Positions 40,601 through 53,828 are shown, numbered from the stretch's first letter. The stretch: 64,000 bases of DNA from Casuarina equisetifolia (GCA_028551475.1 CM052359.1:23313583-23377582), one strand, 5' to 3'. The notes: generated by a model not told the origin, from the sequence alone. Numbers and translations: made by a program.

Positions 40601-43600
40601 GAGTTTATATCATATGAAACTATAAGTCCATAAAATGCTAGATTTGGATCTGGAAGACCTGGATTTTGGCGTACTGATACTTATATATCTATATCTATAT
40701 CTATATCTATATTTGCGTACGCATTAATTATGAATTGTATTTACAAATAATTTACCTTCTTTTCCCATTTTCCCCTTTTCCCCTTTTTACCCCCTTTTAT
40801 CAATGTTGGATATGTTTCTGGGCATATATATCTTTGTCTGTATGATCAACATATACCTTATAGTCATGATGATACCTTTGTGCTTGGTTAGATGAGTCTA
40901 ATGTACTTTAGGAACACTTCTAATGTACGTATGTGATTAATACGTATCTAGCATATGGGGGTACATGAATTAGCATGTGATGTTTAATTTTTTGATATGT
41001 CCACTACATATCTGCATATTTATCATTATGACTTTTACCATTCAGGATATTGCTGAGGGTTGTTAGAGTTTATATATAAGAATATTCTGCATGCAGGACT
41101 ATGGCCATCGTGTTAGACTAGCAACTCATTCAAATTTCAAAGAATTTGTCTTGACTGCTGGGTTGGAGTTTTACCCTCTAGGTGGAGATCCAAAAGTTCT
41201 TGCTGGTTGTAAGTGCCTGAAAGTGTCATTTATACTTATATTATCTGGATGATCCCATATGATCTTATGATAACCCCATTCTGTCAAATTAGTTGCGTAT
41301 CTCTTATGTGTGATTGAGAAGCACTGATGGGAACTGGTTTTCACTGAGTGCTTGAAGTGTAAATTGCTTCAATGCCTTTGTGGCACATCCGAGGCATGCT
41401 TTCATGATGCTTTTTATGATGCTTTCTAGTTTCTATACTGTTGCTTCTTTTCAAATATACTACAAGGCAAGCTTTATTATTTTTGTTTTTGCTTTTTTTA
41501 ATTTTGTGCCAGTAAGAATATTTTTTTATGAATTAGCAGACTATTTAAAGTGATAAGACATTTGTATGTTAATGATAACACACCCACCCAACATACATGA
41601 AATTCATTGGCTCAGTTCAGAGGTTGCACTTGGCACAGAGAAATCAGTGCTGCATTATTGGTGGAACATTTGTATTCTTTTCATAGCCATGGAATATTAG
41701 CAGTTTTGGCACTTTGACTTATTCTGGGTGTGATTGGTGCTTGATCCTAGTTCTCTGCCCATTTAATTTTGGTATGTGAATATTCACATGTTCTTTAATC
41801 GCTAGTCTTTCTTTTTCTTCCTACCTCCTCAATCCAATGCTCATTTCCTTGTTCTGATAGTGTAGCTATTCTTTCTTTAAACCTTTGTTTTAGCACATTC
41901 CTGTCTTAAAACCTATAAAGTGATAATTTTTTCTTTCAATGATAATAATTGTTCGATTAAAAAGAAGGAGGTCAAGATGAAGCACGTCAGTTGAATGGTT
42001 ATAAAGGAAAGAAGATCAAGCTTTATGAAATACAATCTTAAGGGTCTCTGACATCTAATCCCAGCCAAAAGAAATATAATTTTCTTAAAATTTTTAGGCT
42101 TTCTACAACTACTTCTTATTAGTTCCTGCTATTCAAACAAATATCGTTGGAGCTTCTCTCACATGAGTGTATACGCACACATGCCATGGGCATGCATATC
42201 TCACATATTTAAAGTAAATTCTCTTATTCTTCTGCTTCTTAGTCAATTTTATTGTTATTATGATGAGTTGTTTAATTTGTTGTTTACTTTGGAAGCTCAA
42301 AGAAGTTTGTTAATCTGACTAGCAATAAATTTCCTTTCCAAACAGACATGGTTAAAAATAAAGGATTCTTGCCATCAGGGCCTTCTGAGATACCTACGCA
42401 ACGAAATCAAATGAAGGAAATTATACATTCATTACTTCCAGCTTGTAAAGATCCTGATCTTGATTCTGGTATCCCATTTAGAGCAGATGCAATCATTGCC
42501 AATCCACCAGCATATGGTTAGATCTTGTCACTTGTGTATTTTTTTACCATTTTAAGTTTTATGAACTTTCTTATTATTCTTTGATAAGCAATAGGAAATT
42601 CTAATAGGGGAGGAGTGTGTATAGATAAACAACCTGCTAAAGTGATGTTGAATGAAAATTGCAAAATGAAATTCAAATGTTGGAGAAATTAGAAAAAAAA
42701 GGGAGGAGAAAAAGGTGAACTTCCAAATGCAGCTATCAATCATGAAAAGATCAAGAAAGGGATTTAAATGTGATTAACATTCTTGTCTTTGCATTTATTT
42801 CAGAAGCGTTTCTGATATCTAAGTTTGCCAGTGTTGATTGAGATTAGTTATATCCTTTTTTAAAGTTGATTTTGAGGAGTATAAGCAAACTTTGTCATGA
42901 AAACAATTATATAATTCTGGTCGTTTAGTGCTTAGCTTAAAATATAATATTCTCTAAGGCAAACAAGGACAAAGGAGTGTTTCCTTAGGTTCTTGGTGAT
43001 GGGAGTGCCATGTGGGAACGAAGTTGGTAGGAAGAACATAGTGAATAGGTCAGGAAGAACGAAAGATTCTTGCTTAGTGGATACATGCTTCAAGCGTCTT
43101 ATAAGTCATTCAGCTATCAGTTAAGTTGATGTTAGCTTTTGTATATATTAGATTGTACCGCATTATGCTTTTTCTCACAATAATGAAGAAAAAACTTAAA
43201 AAAATACTATTGGGGTATCACAAGCAGAACTAAAACTAGAGGATACCCCTTTATGGAGAATGTCATATTACTCGAACAACTGGACTGAATTTGTGGCTTA
43301 ATTGTTATGGAAGGCATTGCAATTTTGATTCTGAATAAAAAATGGTCAAAATTTTCAGTATAATTCAATCTGACTGATTTCGGGTTTCATTTCATACTGA
43401 TTTTTGCTGAATGTTGTGGATTTTGAATTACGATTGTAGTCTGTGTTGGTTTTGCTAAAAGTTAAGCTATTCTTGTATTTTTTGCCATCACACAGAATTC
43501 TTTCTTTTGCCACCTGATTGTGTTCATTCCTCTTTTCCTCTCTTTATCAAATTAAGCTTATATTTCTTTGTTTGGTATTCTCCTAGTAACCTTCACAATA

Positions 43601-46600
43601 CTTCTTTAGGGCATACCCATGTGGCAGAGGCACTAAACGTTCCGATTCATATATTTTTCACGATGCCATGGACGTAAGTCTTGTTTGGCTAATGGAATCT
43701 TACTGAGTTATGTATTGCTTTTAATTATTCTCTACTTTGTAGTACATATTTTCATCATGTATTGTACTACTCGCATATAATTTAATTTGATGGAAAAATT
43801 TGAACTGCACTGTATGTGTGTTACTCTTTTCATAACAGGCCGACAAGTGAATTTCCTCATCCTTTGTCCCGTGTGAAGCAACAAGCTGGATATAGGGTAA
43901 GGCTATTTATTGATTTCTTTCCCTTTGTTGTCATTTTACTTCCTAATTTCTACTATACTGTTGTTTCCCTTTGTTTTCAAGTTCTGTGGGAAATTCTTGT
44001 TAACTTTTTGCATGCCCCTTTTTTTCAGCTGTCATATCAAATTGTTGATTCCTTGATTTGGCTGGGAATTCGGGATGTGATCAATGATGTTAGGAAGAAA
44101 AAGTTGAAGCTTCGTCCTGTTACGTATTTAAGTGGTTCACAAGGCTCTGAATCTGATATTCCACATGGTTATATTTGGAGTCCCCACCTTGTTCCTAAAC
44201 CAAAAGGTGGTTGTTTTTAGTTGATCATGCCATATCATATTGTCAATCACATTTGTAAGGAATCAATATGTTGACAATTTTGATTTGAAGTACTTAAAAC
44301 TGGTTTGTTTCCTGATTCCTGAAAGTTGAAGTACCACGTGGTTTAAGTCCTTTTTTCTTTGTTGTGGACAACTTTCCCATATTTTGAGAAGAAGATTATC
44401 TTGCTTAACCATTAGCTGTAAGAAGGCTATCTGTCTTTTATGGAAAAGAAAAAGAAAAAGAAGAAGAAAAAGGAGAAAGATTAAGGATTCATGTGGGTGA
44501 GGTGGATGTTGTCTTTGGGATGTTCTGGAGGATGGCTCTACATTAGTCAGTGTGACTTTGTGGTTTGAATATTTTATTTCTATTGTTGCTTTATCTTATA
44601 TTCCATGAAACAAGTTTTTCCTGAAACGTCATTTGGTCAATAGTATTTCTTGGAAATAGTTAAATCACCTTTTATAAAGACTCAAGCTTCTTGGTCCTTT
44701 CTCCATTAATTTTTTTAGGAACTCTTTTACCTTGTTGAAGTGTGACAGGTGTTACTTTGCTTGAAACAACATATTTTGGATCATCCTTGTGCAATGAACA
44801 GAAACAAATTTCCAATCTTGTGAATATTTGGATGACATTGTGTTTGTTGCTTTGCAGATTGGGGACCTAAGGTTGATGTGGTGGGATTTTGCTTCCTTGA
44901 TCTTGCCTCAAACTATGACCCACCTGAATCGCTTATAAAATGGCTCGAAGCCGGTGAAAGGCCTATTTATATTGGATTTGGTAGCCTTGTGAGTTTAACT
45001 TCTTATACTCTCATCAAACTACATATTCTTTCGCTATAGTATTTTATGATAATTGATCTACCAAGCATATTGGAGCCAAGTTGTCAGTAGTTGAGATATA
45101 TGTGGATCTGGCAGTTTGGAAAGTTTGGTGATTCTGGTTGGTTCTCTATACTGTTCATCCAACTTGTTTGTTAGCTTGATACAAATAACAAATTCTTTTA
45201 GGTTCAACCTTCAAGGAAATATGACAGTAATTAGTCATATGTCATGATTTTATCTCAATGGAATCTTGAATACCTGAGTAAGATTGAGCGTTTTACATGT
45301 GAGGATGGATCCTCGTAAAGAAGAATAGTTATTTGAATTTGCCATGGCATTATTAAAAAAGATTTTTATCATTCGTGGCTTTCTGCCTTGACTTCTTACT
45401 GAGTTGTGTTTTATGTTTCTCTTCTGGGAGAGTTTTTTCTCCTAATCTTTTTCTTCTTTTTGATGTCAGCCTGTTCAAGAGCCGGAGAAAATGACACAAA
45501 CCATTGTAGATGCATTGGAAAGGACTGGACAAAGGGGCATTATTAACAAAGGCTGGGGTGGCCTTGGGAACTGTAAGTTTTAGTTTCAGTTATAGAGGTT
45601 TGTTTGTTTTGTATGTATTTATAACCTCTATTTTTATTGGATTACACCTCTGATGAATGCTGGTTTACATAGCTGAATTTTGTTTCTTTCCAGTGGCAAC
45701 ACCAAAGGAGTCCATATACTTATTGGACAATTGCCCTCATGACTGGTTGTTCTTGCAATGCAAGGCTGTGGTGAGACTTAAATTATGGTCTTGAAGATTT
45801 TCGAAATTTTTAGTTTTCAGAAGTGTCCTAGATATGACAATTACCAAAAGTAATCTGGCCCAGACCATATTTTCAATGGCAATTTTCGCCTGGGGACATT
45901 CTCAGACTTGCAAGATGTTGTCCCAGTCCCACACGCTTGTTGCTTTTAATATTCTTCTTATATGCATTAGGGAATTGTTGTCCATTGTTGTTCATTGCTT
46001 TCAGGTGCATCACGGTGGTGCTGGGACAACAGCTGCTGGTCTTAAAGCTGCGGTAATGGTTTCATAGCTTGCTGCATTTGGCATCTTTCAGTCCTGTGTA
46101 TGGCGTTGGCTTATTGTGGTGTATGTTCTTTTGCAAAATAGTGTCCAACAACCATTGTACCCTTCTTCGGTGACCAACCTTTCTGGGGAGAGCGAGTTCA
46201 TGCAAGAGGAGTAGGTCCTCCACCCATTCCAGTGGAAGAGTTTACCCTTCCCAAGTTGGTTGAAGCAATAAATTTTATGCTAGATCCCAAGGTAATTTTC
46301 TACTTCCTGAATATGTAGATGCAGGTATCTTAGTTTACTCAAAGTTACCCTGATTAAAAGAGATGCGTATTCTATATGTGAAATTGTTTTTGCTTGTAAA
46401 ACTAAATTCATGTATTCTTTCCCCTGCCTTCGTTTTCAGTTTAATTGATGGGATTATTTGATAACTAATCCTACTAACAGTTGAGTACTTAAACTGCCCA
46501 ACTTCCCCAATTACCAGCGAACCCTAGTCGGTTAGAGCAAGGAATTTATCATTCAAACCTGCTGTTACCTCTGCAGAAAGGCTTTAATGGATTTCGAGAC

Positions 46601-47029
46601 TAAACATTAATGGATTTTAATGTGGTGACTTTCTATTGTGTAACTGTATTTTATTGAGATGCAAAAGCGAACTTAGGCTTTGGTATATGATCAAAATTGG
46701 AGAAACATTCAATATTTGAAGCTTGCCTTTCACATAAATTTGGTAGCTCCAGAAAGGTCATTAATTTGTAGAATTTTATGCGAGTCTTAAAAAGTTTATT
46801 GTCATGGGATTCTAGAGAGTGCAAGCTACCTAATGATGGGCTGACCCGAGAATTATTCCAGGTGAAAGAGCGCGCGGTTGAACTTGCGAAGGCCATGGAA
46901 AATGAGGATGGTGTGACTGGAGCTGTTAGAGCCTTCTTTAAGCATCTGCCCTGCAAAAAGCCAGACCCAGAACCTGAACCAGTGCCATCAAGCTTTTTCT
47001 CCATTGGTAAATGTTTTGGATGTGCTTGA
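37616..47029 (+). CDS. UGT80A2: UDP-glucose:sterol 3-beta-glucosyltransferase, UGT80A2 type
   Basis: Fourteen exons (37616-37784, 38267-38511, 38598-38840, 41097-41208, 42346-42516, 43610-43673, 43839-43896, 44029-44206, 44858-44988, 45470-45572, 45694-45770, 46005-46052, 46142-46291, 46862-47029) give 638 residues, the usual UGT80A2 length (637 in Arabidopsis as I recall), with all phases closing. The enzyme transfers glucose from UDP-glucose to the 3-OH of membrane sterols to form steryl glucosides. The GT28-type N-terminal fold is IVMLIVGTRGDVQPFIAIGK (about residue 197). The nucleotide-binding half has GFGSLPVQEPEKMT, NCPHDWLF, VHHGGAGTTAAG (518 onward) and PFFGDQPFWGERVHARGVG. The C terminus is SSFFSIGKCFGCA, close to the family ending. 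The start is the first in-frame ATG after an upstream stop at 37334, although the frame stays open for 93 codons before it. Confidence 0.95.
40683..40711. repeat. (ATCTAT)n short tandem repeat in intron 3 of the glucosyltransferase gene
   Basis: About four to five copies of a TATATC hexamer lie in the 2.3-kb intron 3 (38841-41096), next to a GTACGC palindrome. The intron shows no coding signal. Confidence 0.85.
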
Positions 47030-49469
47030 ATCCTTGATGGATATTTTAAACACTTCCATCTATTTCTTGTCCCATTCTTAAATCTTTACAGTGTAGATCT
47101 TAGAATGCCCTTGACAGTGCCTTCTCTAGCGAGAAAGAGGGGAGGAGAGAGGAAGAAGGAAGAAAGAAACTGCTTGGAATCCTGTTCATAGAATCTCATT
47201 CCTACTTCCTGAATTGTAATTTTATTTCTCTCAGTCAATATAGCCCCTTTTTCAATTCTTTTTTCTTGTCACTGTAAAGATAAAATCTACGTCAAGTGTC
47301 ATAGGCATCGACTGAGTTTATCTTTTTCCCATATTTCTTTGATACTCTGCTGAATGCTAAGCTTTGGGCTTTATGGGTGATTCTTTCGTTTGTATATATG
47401 GTACGAGTATGTCAATCTCGTCAGTGTCAATATAAATTTGCTCAATCGGGGGACAATCGTGGGATGAAATAAACCTTTTACATCTCTGGATGCCTTGAAT
47501 AATCTGCTTCAGTTTTATATTCATAGCTCTTTATGGAACGCGAGAGAGAAAACAGGCAAAGAATCAAGCAAATATCGTAGTGGGCTGCTAGCCCGAGTGG
47601 TGTGGAGAAACTTTTTAAGGTATGTCATCCTTTTCTTTTTCTTTTCCTCATTCTTTCTGTTCTCTGAGCTAGGAGGTATCTGACCTATGATCCGTGATAG
47701 AGGATCCCCCGATATTGTGAAAGTAAGCATTGTATAGCTTGTGCTTCTATGTGGCTGATTCTTTCGCTATCATCATCTCCATTAAACTTATTGATAGGCA
47801 TATTTGGCTTCTGAGTTATTAGAATATATTTTTTTTCATAGTTTGATTTTCACGTCTTTTCTTTTGAAAAAGGAATCTGTGAGAGAATTCCAGGAATTGT
47901 TGCATTCAATTCATTGCTCATCGCTCCATTATAACAGCTACATTGAATTAGATATTCTTTATGGTATGTGGGTGTTTACTTGGCTGTTTTACATTGGATC
48001 TTTCTATGTACTCTGGCTATTAGCATGCGTAAGAAATCTCTTGGATAGCATTGTCTCCTGTCGACTTTTTTAATTTCTAAATTGAAAACATATATCATGA
48101 TTCCCTGTAGAAACAAAAGTGCACACATTTACTTTGGGCGATGCGTGCATCGCAGCTGTGGAATAACGTTGACTATGGAATATGTTCTAAATGTGGTTAC
48201 GCACGTTTACTTTAGAATTTGAGCAAAATCTGAAAGTATGGTTGGCTCATCGCTAGCGTTGCGCTCTCGTTTTATTGGCAAACGGAAAAAGGAAAAAGAT
48301 TCTGTGTGGGATGTGAAAGGACGGAGTATGTCAAGGAGAGACCGCAGCATATTCCTTTAGATTTGGTTATGGGACGCGACCTTTTAAAATAAGACTTTGA
48401 ATTGGTTAACAATACCTGGTCCAAGGGGATTCGAATTCACTTGTGGACCTCGATTCTTGGAATTGCTTTTAAAGGTCACAGTTAGTTAGAGGTGTCCTTT
48501 TAGTGGAAATGCAAAAAGAAGTCGAAAGACATTCTTCTCTGATACTTGTTCAATCCGGATAAAATTTAGTCTTCCTGTCCCGGGGCCCGGTATAAGAGAG
48601 TAAGGGTAAGAAGTGAAAGGAGGAGATGAATGATTTGTCCAGCCGGGTTAAATAAATAGCAAACGAGTAAAAACATGAGTTTATTACAAAGCAGATCGCA
48701 GAAAGTAGCTTTCAGTCCACGCATTCTCCTTTGTTCTTCAACTTTCTCTGCTTTTCTTTCTTTCAGTCCACTCAGTCTGATATTTACCCGAGCAAAGGGA
48801 GGGAGAGGGAAACTGAAGACAAGAAGGCACGTGTCTTTTCGACTTCTTGTGGGAGGCACGTGTGAGAAAAAATGACAAATTGGGTTCTCATGTGGGGGGG
48901 CTGCATGCATGCAAGGGGCATGGGGCAAAGATGACAAATTCGATGGGATTGACGGTGCAGAATAGAGGACGTGGACCGGTGGCTGTTTGGCCCCATAATC
49001 ATTTATGCAAAAGCAGAGGATGTATGCCAGAGGGAGGTAAGTCCCAGACCCAAGTGGGGGACTGAGTTTAGCTTTTTAAGTCCCAGACCCAATCCATCCA
49101 CATTGGCCACTGGAGATCACAGACCTGATCATCTATCTATCTAAGCTTGGGCTATTCTGACACTCTTTAACTTCCGTTGAGTCACCTCCTTTCCTCTCCA
49201 CTACCAGTTTGCCACTTCATCACCTTCTTTATTTTGAAGATATCCAGGCGTCTCTGCTTTAATGCTCCAGAATGTCCACCCTGCCCCTCCTGACCACCGC
49301 CGGACACCTCAGCGGAGGGGGACAGCAGTGTCTTTATGCCAAATTTGATAGCATAATCAGGGAAGTGAAGCTAGCAAAAAGAGAGAGTAAAACCACTGCA
49401 AAAAGAAGCGCAATGCATCCAAAAGTTAATGAGCCCGTTGGATTGTCTAGTAATGGAGAGGGAGGGGGG

Positions 49470-49471
<2 letters not shown>

Positions 49472-49523
<52 letters not shown>
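49472..49523. repeat. (GA)n microsatellite upstream of the zinc-finger gene
   Basis: Twenty-six GA units in an unbroken run about 430 bases before the ATG at 49951, followed 78 bases later by a complementary CT run. Confidence 0.95.
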
Positions 49524-49527
<4 letters not shown>

Positions 49528-49597
49528 CCATTTCCCAATCCACGCTTCTGTTGCCGCCAATCACTCTCGGCATCTCAGCATGCTGAAACATCTTGGA

Positions 49598-49601
<4 letters not shown>

Positions 49602-49632
<31 letters not shown>
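49602..49632. repeat. (TC)n microsatellite upstream of the zinc-finger gene
   Basis: About fifteen TC units on the same strand as, and complementary to, the GA run at 49472-49523. Confidence 0.95.
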
Positions 49633-49635
<3 letters not shown>

Positions 49636-49950
49636 CTCCTCTTACAAGGCCCATACAACCCTTGGTGTCAAGCACACCATTTAATGATTAGACCTCGAGC
49701 GTCTTCGTAGTTTCCAACTCTTCCAGAACTTGGCTTCTGAACTGTTCTTTTTTCTCACTTTTTTGATCAGATCAAACGCCAAGAAGCCCAAAGGTCGGTA
49801 CATTTTTCATCATTCTGTTCCTTTTTCCTTCTGCTTTCTGCTCAACCCATTCCTTTTTAAAGGTTTACAGAGTAGGAGTTACCCTTTTGTTCTGAGGTTA
49901 AGTTGTTTGACGAATTTGAACATCTGTTTTATCTTTTGGTTCTGACAGAC

Positions 49951-50496
49951 ATGGAAGGAGAAGTAAAGGCAGCCCGAGTTGCAGGACAGAAAGCAAAAGA
50001 CACAACAACGTCAAGAGTATTTCCTTGTTCATTTTGCTCAAGAGAGTTTTACAGTTCTCAAGCTTTGGGAGGCCACCAAAATGCTCACAGGAAGGAGAGA
50101 ACGGCGGCTAGGAAGGCCAAACGGGCTGCTGAATACACCGAAGGAAGCCTCTCGTCACCTTTGCCACCTCCTATGGTTTTCGCTCCGGCTCATCACTTAG
50201 GCGTGATGTACATAACACCACACGCTGCCAATCTCCGATGTTTTCCTACACACCACCCCTCAGATTGTTTTGGATCCAGCGGCGGTGCCAAGTTTGAGAA
50301 TCTAGTCTATTATGGAGGGAGTTATCCAAACAACCAACGTCATGTTGAAGACGATGCGTTTCTGAATTGGCAGCAGACAAGGACATGTAGCAGTAACGTT
50401 AATGGAGGAAGTGACCCCCAACATCGGCCAGCGATGAACGGTGATCACAATCTTAATAATAAGGATCAAAAGCTTGACCTTTCTCTTCATTTATAG
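49951..50496 (+). CDS. Single C2H2 zinc-finger transcription repressor with EAR motif
   Basis: An uninterrupted frame of 182 codons gives 181 residues from ATGGAAGGAG to a TAG. One zinc finger lies at residues 24-46 ([23 protein letters not shown]): Cys26, Cys29, His42, His46, with the plant-specific QALGGH core that contacts DNA. A basic stretch follows ([15 protein letters not shown]), likely part of the nuclear signal. The extreme C terminus LDLSLHL (175-181) is an EAR motif that recruits TOPLESS-type co-repressors. This one-finger plus C-terminal EAR layout is typical of the family containing KNUCKLES, SUPERMAN-like and ZFP1-7 proteins, which act in trichome, root-hair and floral development. 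I cannot assign a specific member. A possible leader intron ends directly before the ATG. Confidence 0.9.
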   Translation: MEGEVKAARVAGQKAKDTTTSRVFPCSFCSREFYSSQALGGHQNAHRKERTAARKAKRAAEYTEGSLSSPLPPPMVFAPAHHLGVMYITPHAANLRCFPTHHPSDCFGSSGGAKFENLVYYGGSYPNNQRHVEDDAFLNWQQTRTCSSNVNGGSDPQHRPAMNGDHNLNNKDQKLDLSLHL

Positions 50497-50562
50497 AAAT
50501 GGAGGACGTAGAATGGAAGAAGATTCGCATCTTTTTTGGTTTTCATTTGCGGAGGAGGGGTT

Positions 50563-50604
50563 AGAATCAGAATCAGAATCAGAATCAGAATCAGAATCAG
50601 AATC
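50563..50604. repeat. (AGAATC)7 hexamer repeat in the zinc-finger 3' UTR
   Basis: Seven perfect AGAATC units begin 67 bases after the stop codon, so they are probably in the mature 3' UTR. Copy-number changes here would not alter the protein. Confidence 0.95.
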
Positions 50605-51168
50605 TTGAGTCTTAGTTTATAACTAGCATATCTCTCAAGGGCTTACTCCATTTTTTGAGCAGTTAAAATCGTAGTACCATGATATCAATTTTTCTTACTT
50701 CAATAGATGATGACAATGTTCTTTTAGATCCTCTCTTTGTACTTTCCCATGCAGCCTTAAAATATCTCTACTTTATCCAAATTTTCCACTGACCAACGCC
50801 TAGCTGCTGCTTTGGAACTGGTCGAGAAACAAAACGATTGGTGGACCTGTTACGCACGTGTGTTCCATGTTCTCACGTGCGTCCATATTGATGGGCTTTA
50901 GGTATGTGGGCTCGGGTAACATACTCGACCCTTTTTATCTGGCCCATTTTAGACTTGATTGTGGACCCAATTCATCCCACATTCAGCCCATTTCAGAGTT
51001 CTACGGCCGAAAATGACAGAGGCCTGTTAACAACTGATCAACCTGGCCCATTAAGGCTAACACATATTTGGGCTGCTAGATCCAAGCTAGCATGGATAAG
51101 TGACCCCACCCTTCCCTCGAGAAACTATACTAGATTTGTTTACCTACTTATCCCTTGAAGAAAGCAAA

Positions 51169-51196
51169 GGGGGGAGGGGGGAGGGGGGAGGGGGGA
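51169..51196 (+). other. G-quadruplex type tract, four runs of six G
   Basis: GGGGGGA is repeated four times with single-A loops on the plus strand. Four G-runs with loops of one base is among the most stable quadruplex layouts. It sits about 670 bases downstream of the zinc-finger stop codon and upstream of no obvious gene. Confidence 0.9.
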
Positions 51197-51339
51197 ATCG
51201 AAAAAGAAGAGAGAAGCTTTCCTGGCATGCGTATGTGCCTGCGGTTACATGATGCAGATAACGTAATCATATCCATAAAGCATGACTTTGACAGAGATAA
51301 CGGTCTTCTAAACATGGATACATTATTATGGATGTTTTA

Positions 51340-51480
51340 ACATATATGTTAGTGATGTGTGTCTCACATTAGTAGTATGAGAATAGGTTCTCGACTTTAT
51401 AAGTAATAATATTTTCTCACTCGTTGTCTTAATGTTTTGAGATGAACCTTTATATTTAAAAATGATATAAAAACTCATGT
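51340..51480 (+). mobile_element. Eroded LTR-like fragment (copy 1)
   Basis: It contains GTGTGTCTCACATTAG, then TTATAAGTAATAAT, then a TTTTGAGATGAACCTTTATATTT segment ending in ATGATATAAAAACTC. This order resembles the end of small plant LTR elements (TRIM type), whose LTR is followed by a tRNA-Met primer site of the form TGGTATCAGAGC. No internal coding region is left. Confidence 0.35.
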
Positions 51481-52389
51481 TATCGCTGGTAAGACTTAAG
51501 GGCAGCCTTCCTCACAAACAATGCATCCTATAATGTTGGGATGTTTTTGTAGTTATACTAAGAAAGTTGCTGTAACTTGTGAAGTAATTATGGATTGAGT
51601 GTGATTTTAGCATGTATGTCCAAGTGTTAATGTGATTGACATGATCATCATTGTTTAAGATGTATCAATGGGTTCTCATAATGTTGATATTTGACAGTGA
51701 ATGTTATTTCGTAGTTATTCTTCGTGGCCAAGAAGTGATCTAAAATAGAAAAGCTAATAGAGGTATACGAGGGATTTGGAAATACAGGATGTCTAATCCA
51801 AGTCATGGACAACCCCAGCCACTAGACAATTCGCTTGTTGACAAAACCCATTGAGCCGGTTTTGGACTTGGTTTCTCGTTGACATTAGGGACCATCTTTC
51901 ATAGGATTGCAGTCCTATATATGGATGAAAATTTTTATTATTAAAACTCTCAAATCTATCTTCTTGTTTAGGCGTCCATGTTGATTCACTTTTGAAAGTT
52001 TGAGAAAACTAAAGTAAAAGTTGAAGTAGGAGTCATGGAGACATTAAGAAATTGTGGCATACAGCTGGAAGATGGTAGATAGATTCAGCAACCTTCCTAT
52101 GAGGTTTCTTTCCACATTCTCTCGTTCCTCGTGGTGGAAGACCTCGGCCAACTTAGCTTCCCATCAAGAAGATGCCAGAAGTGTAAAAGCCGAACAACTG
52201 CACAGGATTAACGTACGTCTGAAGCAGTGATGCTACAGAGCAATAAAGTAGGCATGAGATGCAATAAAAACTAACGGAGAAGAATTAGGGTTGGACGACA
52301 AAATACGTTTGAGTCCACGATTAAGTCTGCTGTGAAGTAAAATTTGATATGTGGAATACAATAAACATAGTTATTATCATGTATAAAAT

Positions 52390-52535
52390 GAGATATTATT
52401 GAAGGTGTGTATTGTACTACATTAGAAGCGAGAAAATGGACTTATGGTTTTATAAATTATGAGAGTTTCTTATATATTACCTTAAAATTTTAAAATAAAT
52501 CTTTATATTTTAATATAGTATCATAACAAGAGATG
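52390..52535 (+). mobile_element. Eroded LTR-like fragment (copy 2)
   Basis: It shares with copy 1 the order: CTACATTAGAAGCG, TTTATAAATTATGAG, then TTAAAATTTTAAAATAAATC, CTTTATATTTTAATATAG and TATCATAAC. It is diverged but in the same orientation, and a further piece (CACACATTAGAAGAAGC) lies at about 52594. Confidence 0.35.
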
Positions 52536-53826
52536 ACCTTATGTTTTATAAACTTTTATATCTATTAGCATATACATGAAAAAGAGTATCAAAAGTAAGT
52601 ATTATCACACATTAGAAGAAGCAAAGCATATTTGGTATAGGTACTGCACTGTCTAATGAAAGACACGATGGTGAGGCAGCCGTTGATAAGGAAGGCGACT
52701 GGACTAACCCAAAGAACAGAGGTCTTCAAAACGAGAAAAATAGAAACGATTGAGATTTTTTTTTCTTTTCCGTTTCAAACAAACAATATATCATCTTTTT
52801 ACTTAGTACCTTTACATCAAAAGCACAAACTTTAAAAAAATGGAACGATTAAGCCAATACCCATTACAACATCGCAACAATAACAGAAGTCGAGAAGCTT
52901 TGTGTATTCATGTCCTAAGAGTTAGTGATTCAGAGTATATTCCGCTAATTTGACCTCGTAAGATGCAGGTAGTACCCGTCCTAGTTATCAACTGCACAAG
53001 GAGGTTAGTCTTAGGTTCTCAGGCTCCTTCACTGACAAAATGATAAGAGCATGGGACAACTGTCACATTTCAGATGATAACTATCCTCAAACGCCGTGGA
53101 AAAGGACATCAAATGTTATCGGATAATGTTTTTAATCATCAAAACGACATATAAAACCACAAAAAACCACTCATAACATGTCGAAGTAGTTCTTGATAGA
53201 TTCCCTTGCAGAGCAAATCATGTAGCCGCCCAACATTTCCGGAGAGAACCACGCAATCTTGTTCGTGTCAGAAGGCAACTGCGTTTCCTAATCCTTTTAC
53301 ATAACTTTTTCCATTACCCAAACAATGCTTCGCATGCTATCGTCCAAAAAGATTAGGTTTTTCCGGGTCCGTATATTCATGTTCTAGTAAACCAATGTGT
53401 AATTCTTTATCTTGAAAAAGCCGTCGAAGGACAGGCGCAGAGTCCACAACTGGCTTTTCTTTTGGCACATAGGATAATTAAATATTGGGTTCCTGTCTAT
53501 GTTATAAAAAGAGCAGGTTTAAGATAAGAAAAGGAGAATTTGCAGCCTTGTTATCCATTAGGATTAGGTGTTTGCCCTTCCCCATGTGAAATTTCTCTAA
53601 AAAAAGGGGAAGATTCCAGTCTCACATGCCATAACTGAAGCCTACGTGCTGAGAGGTATGTTCGTAACATGCATTTTGATGTCATGAAGGTGTACCTACC
53701 GGAATAACAACGATTGGGGAGTGTGAAAGGAGCACAAGGTTCATAATGCACAGCACGTTTCGAGGTGGAAAACAACGACCGACGTTTTTGGGATTATTCA
53801 AAGTTTTGTGTATGCCAAATGTGAGT

Positions 53827-53828
<2 letters not shown>

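Larger units (their letters stand above)
47030..49950. other. Intergenic region and zinc-finger gene leader
   Basis: An AATAAA near 47466 could end the glucosyltransferase transcript. 47500-48500 is AT-rich with no gene. 48500-49500 is less AT-rich but its frames are unrecognised. The stretch 49470-49950 holds a GA run, a CT run and probably the zinc-finger leader; a possible acceptor (TTCTGACAG) sits directly before its ATG. Confidence 0.5.

Noticed and set aside
43816..44220. Frame of 134 codons on the plus strand
   Set aside because: It is two glucosyltransferase exons plus the unspliced intron between them that happens to lack stops.
46538..46580. GGTTAGAGCAAGG ... TTCAAACC, resembling parts of a tRNA
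   Set aside because: The arms do not pair and the spacing is too short; it lies inside intron 13 of the glucosyltransferase gene.
49334..49675. Frames encoding Arg-Glu or Ser-Leu repeats over the GA/CT runs
   Set aside because: They are direct translations of dinucleotide microsatellites and not protein genes.
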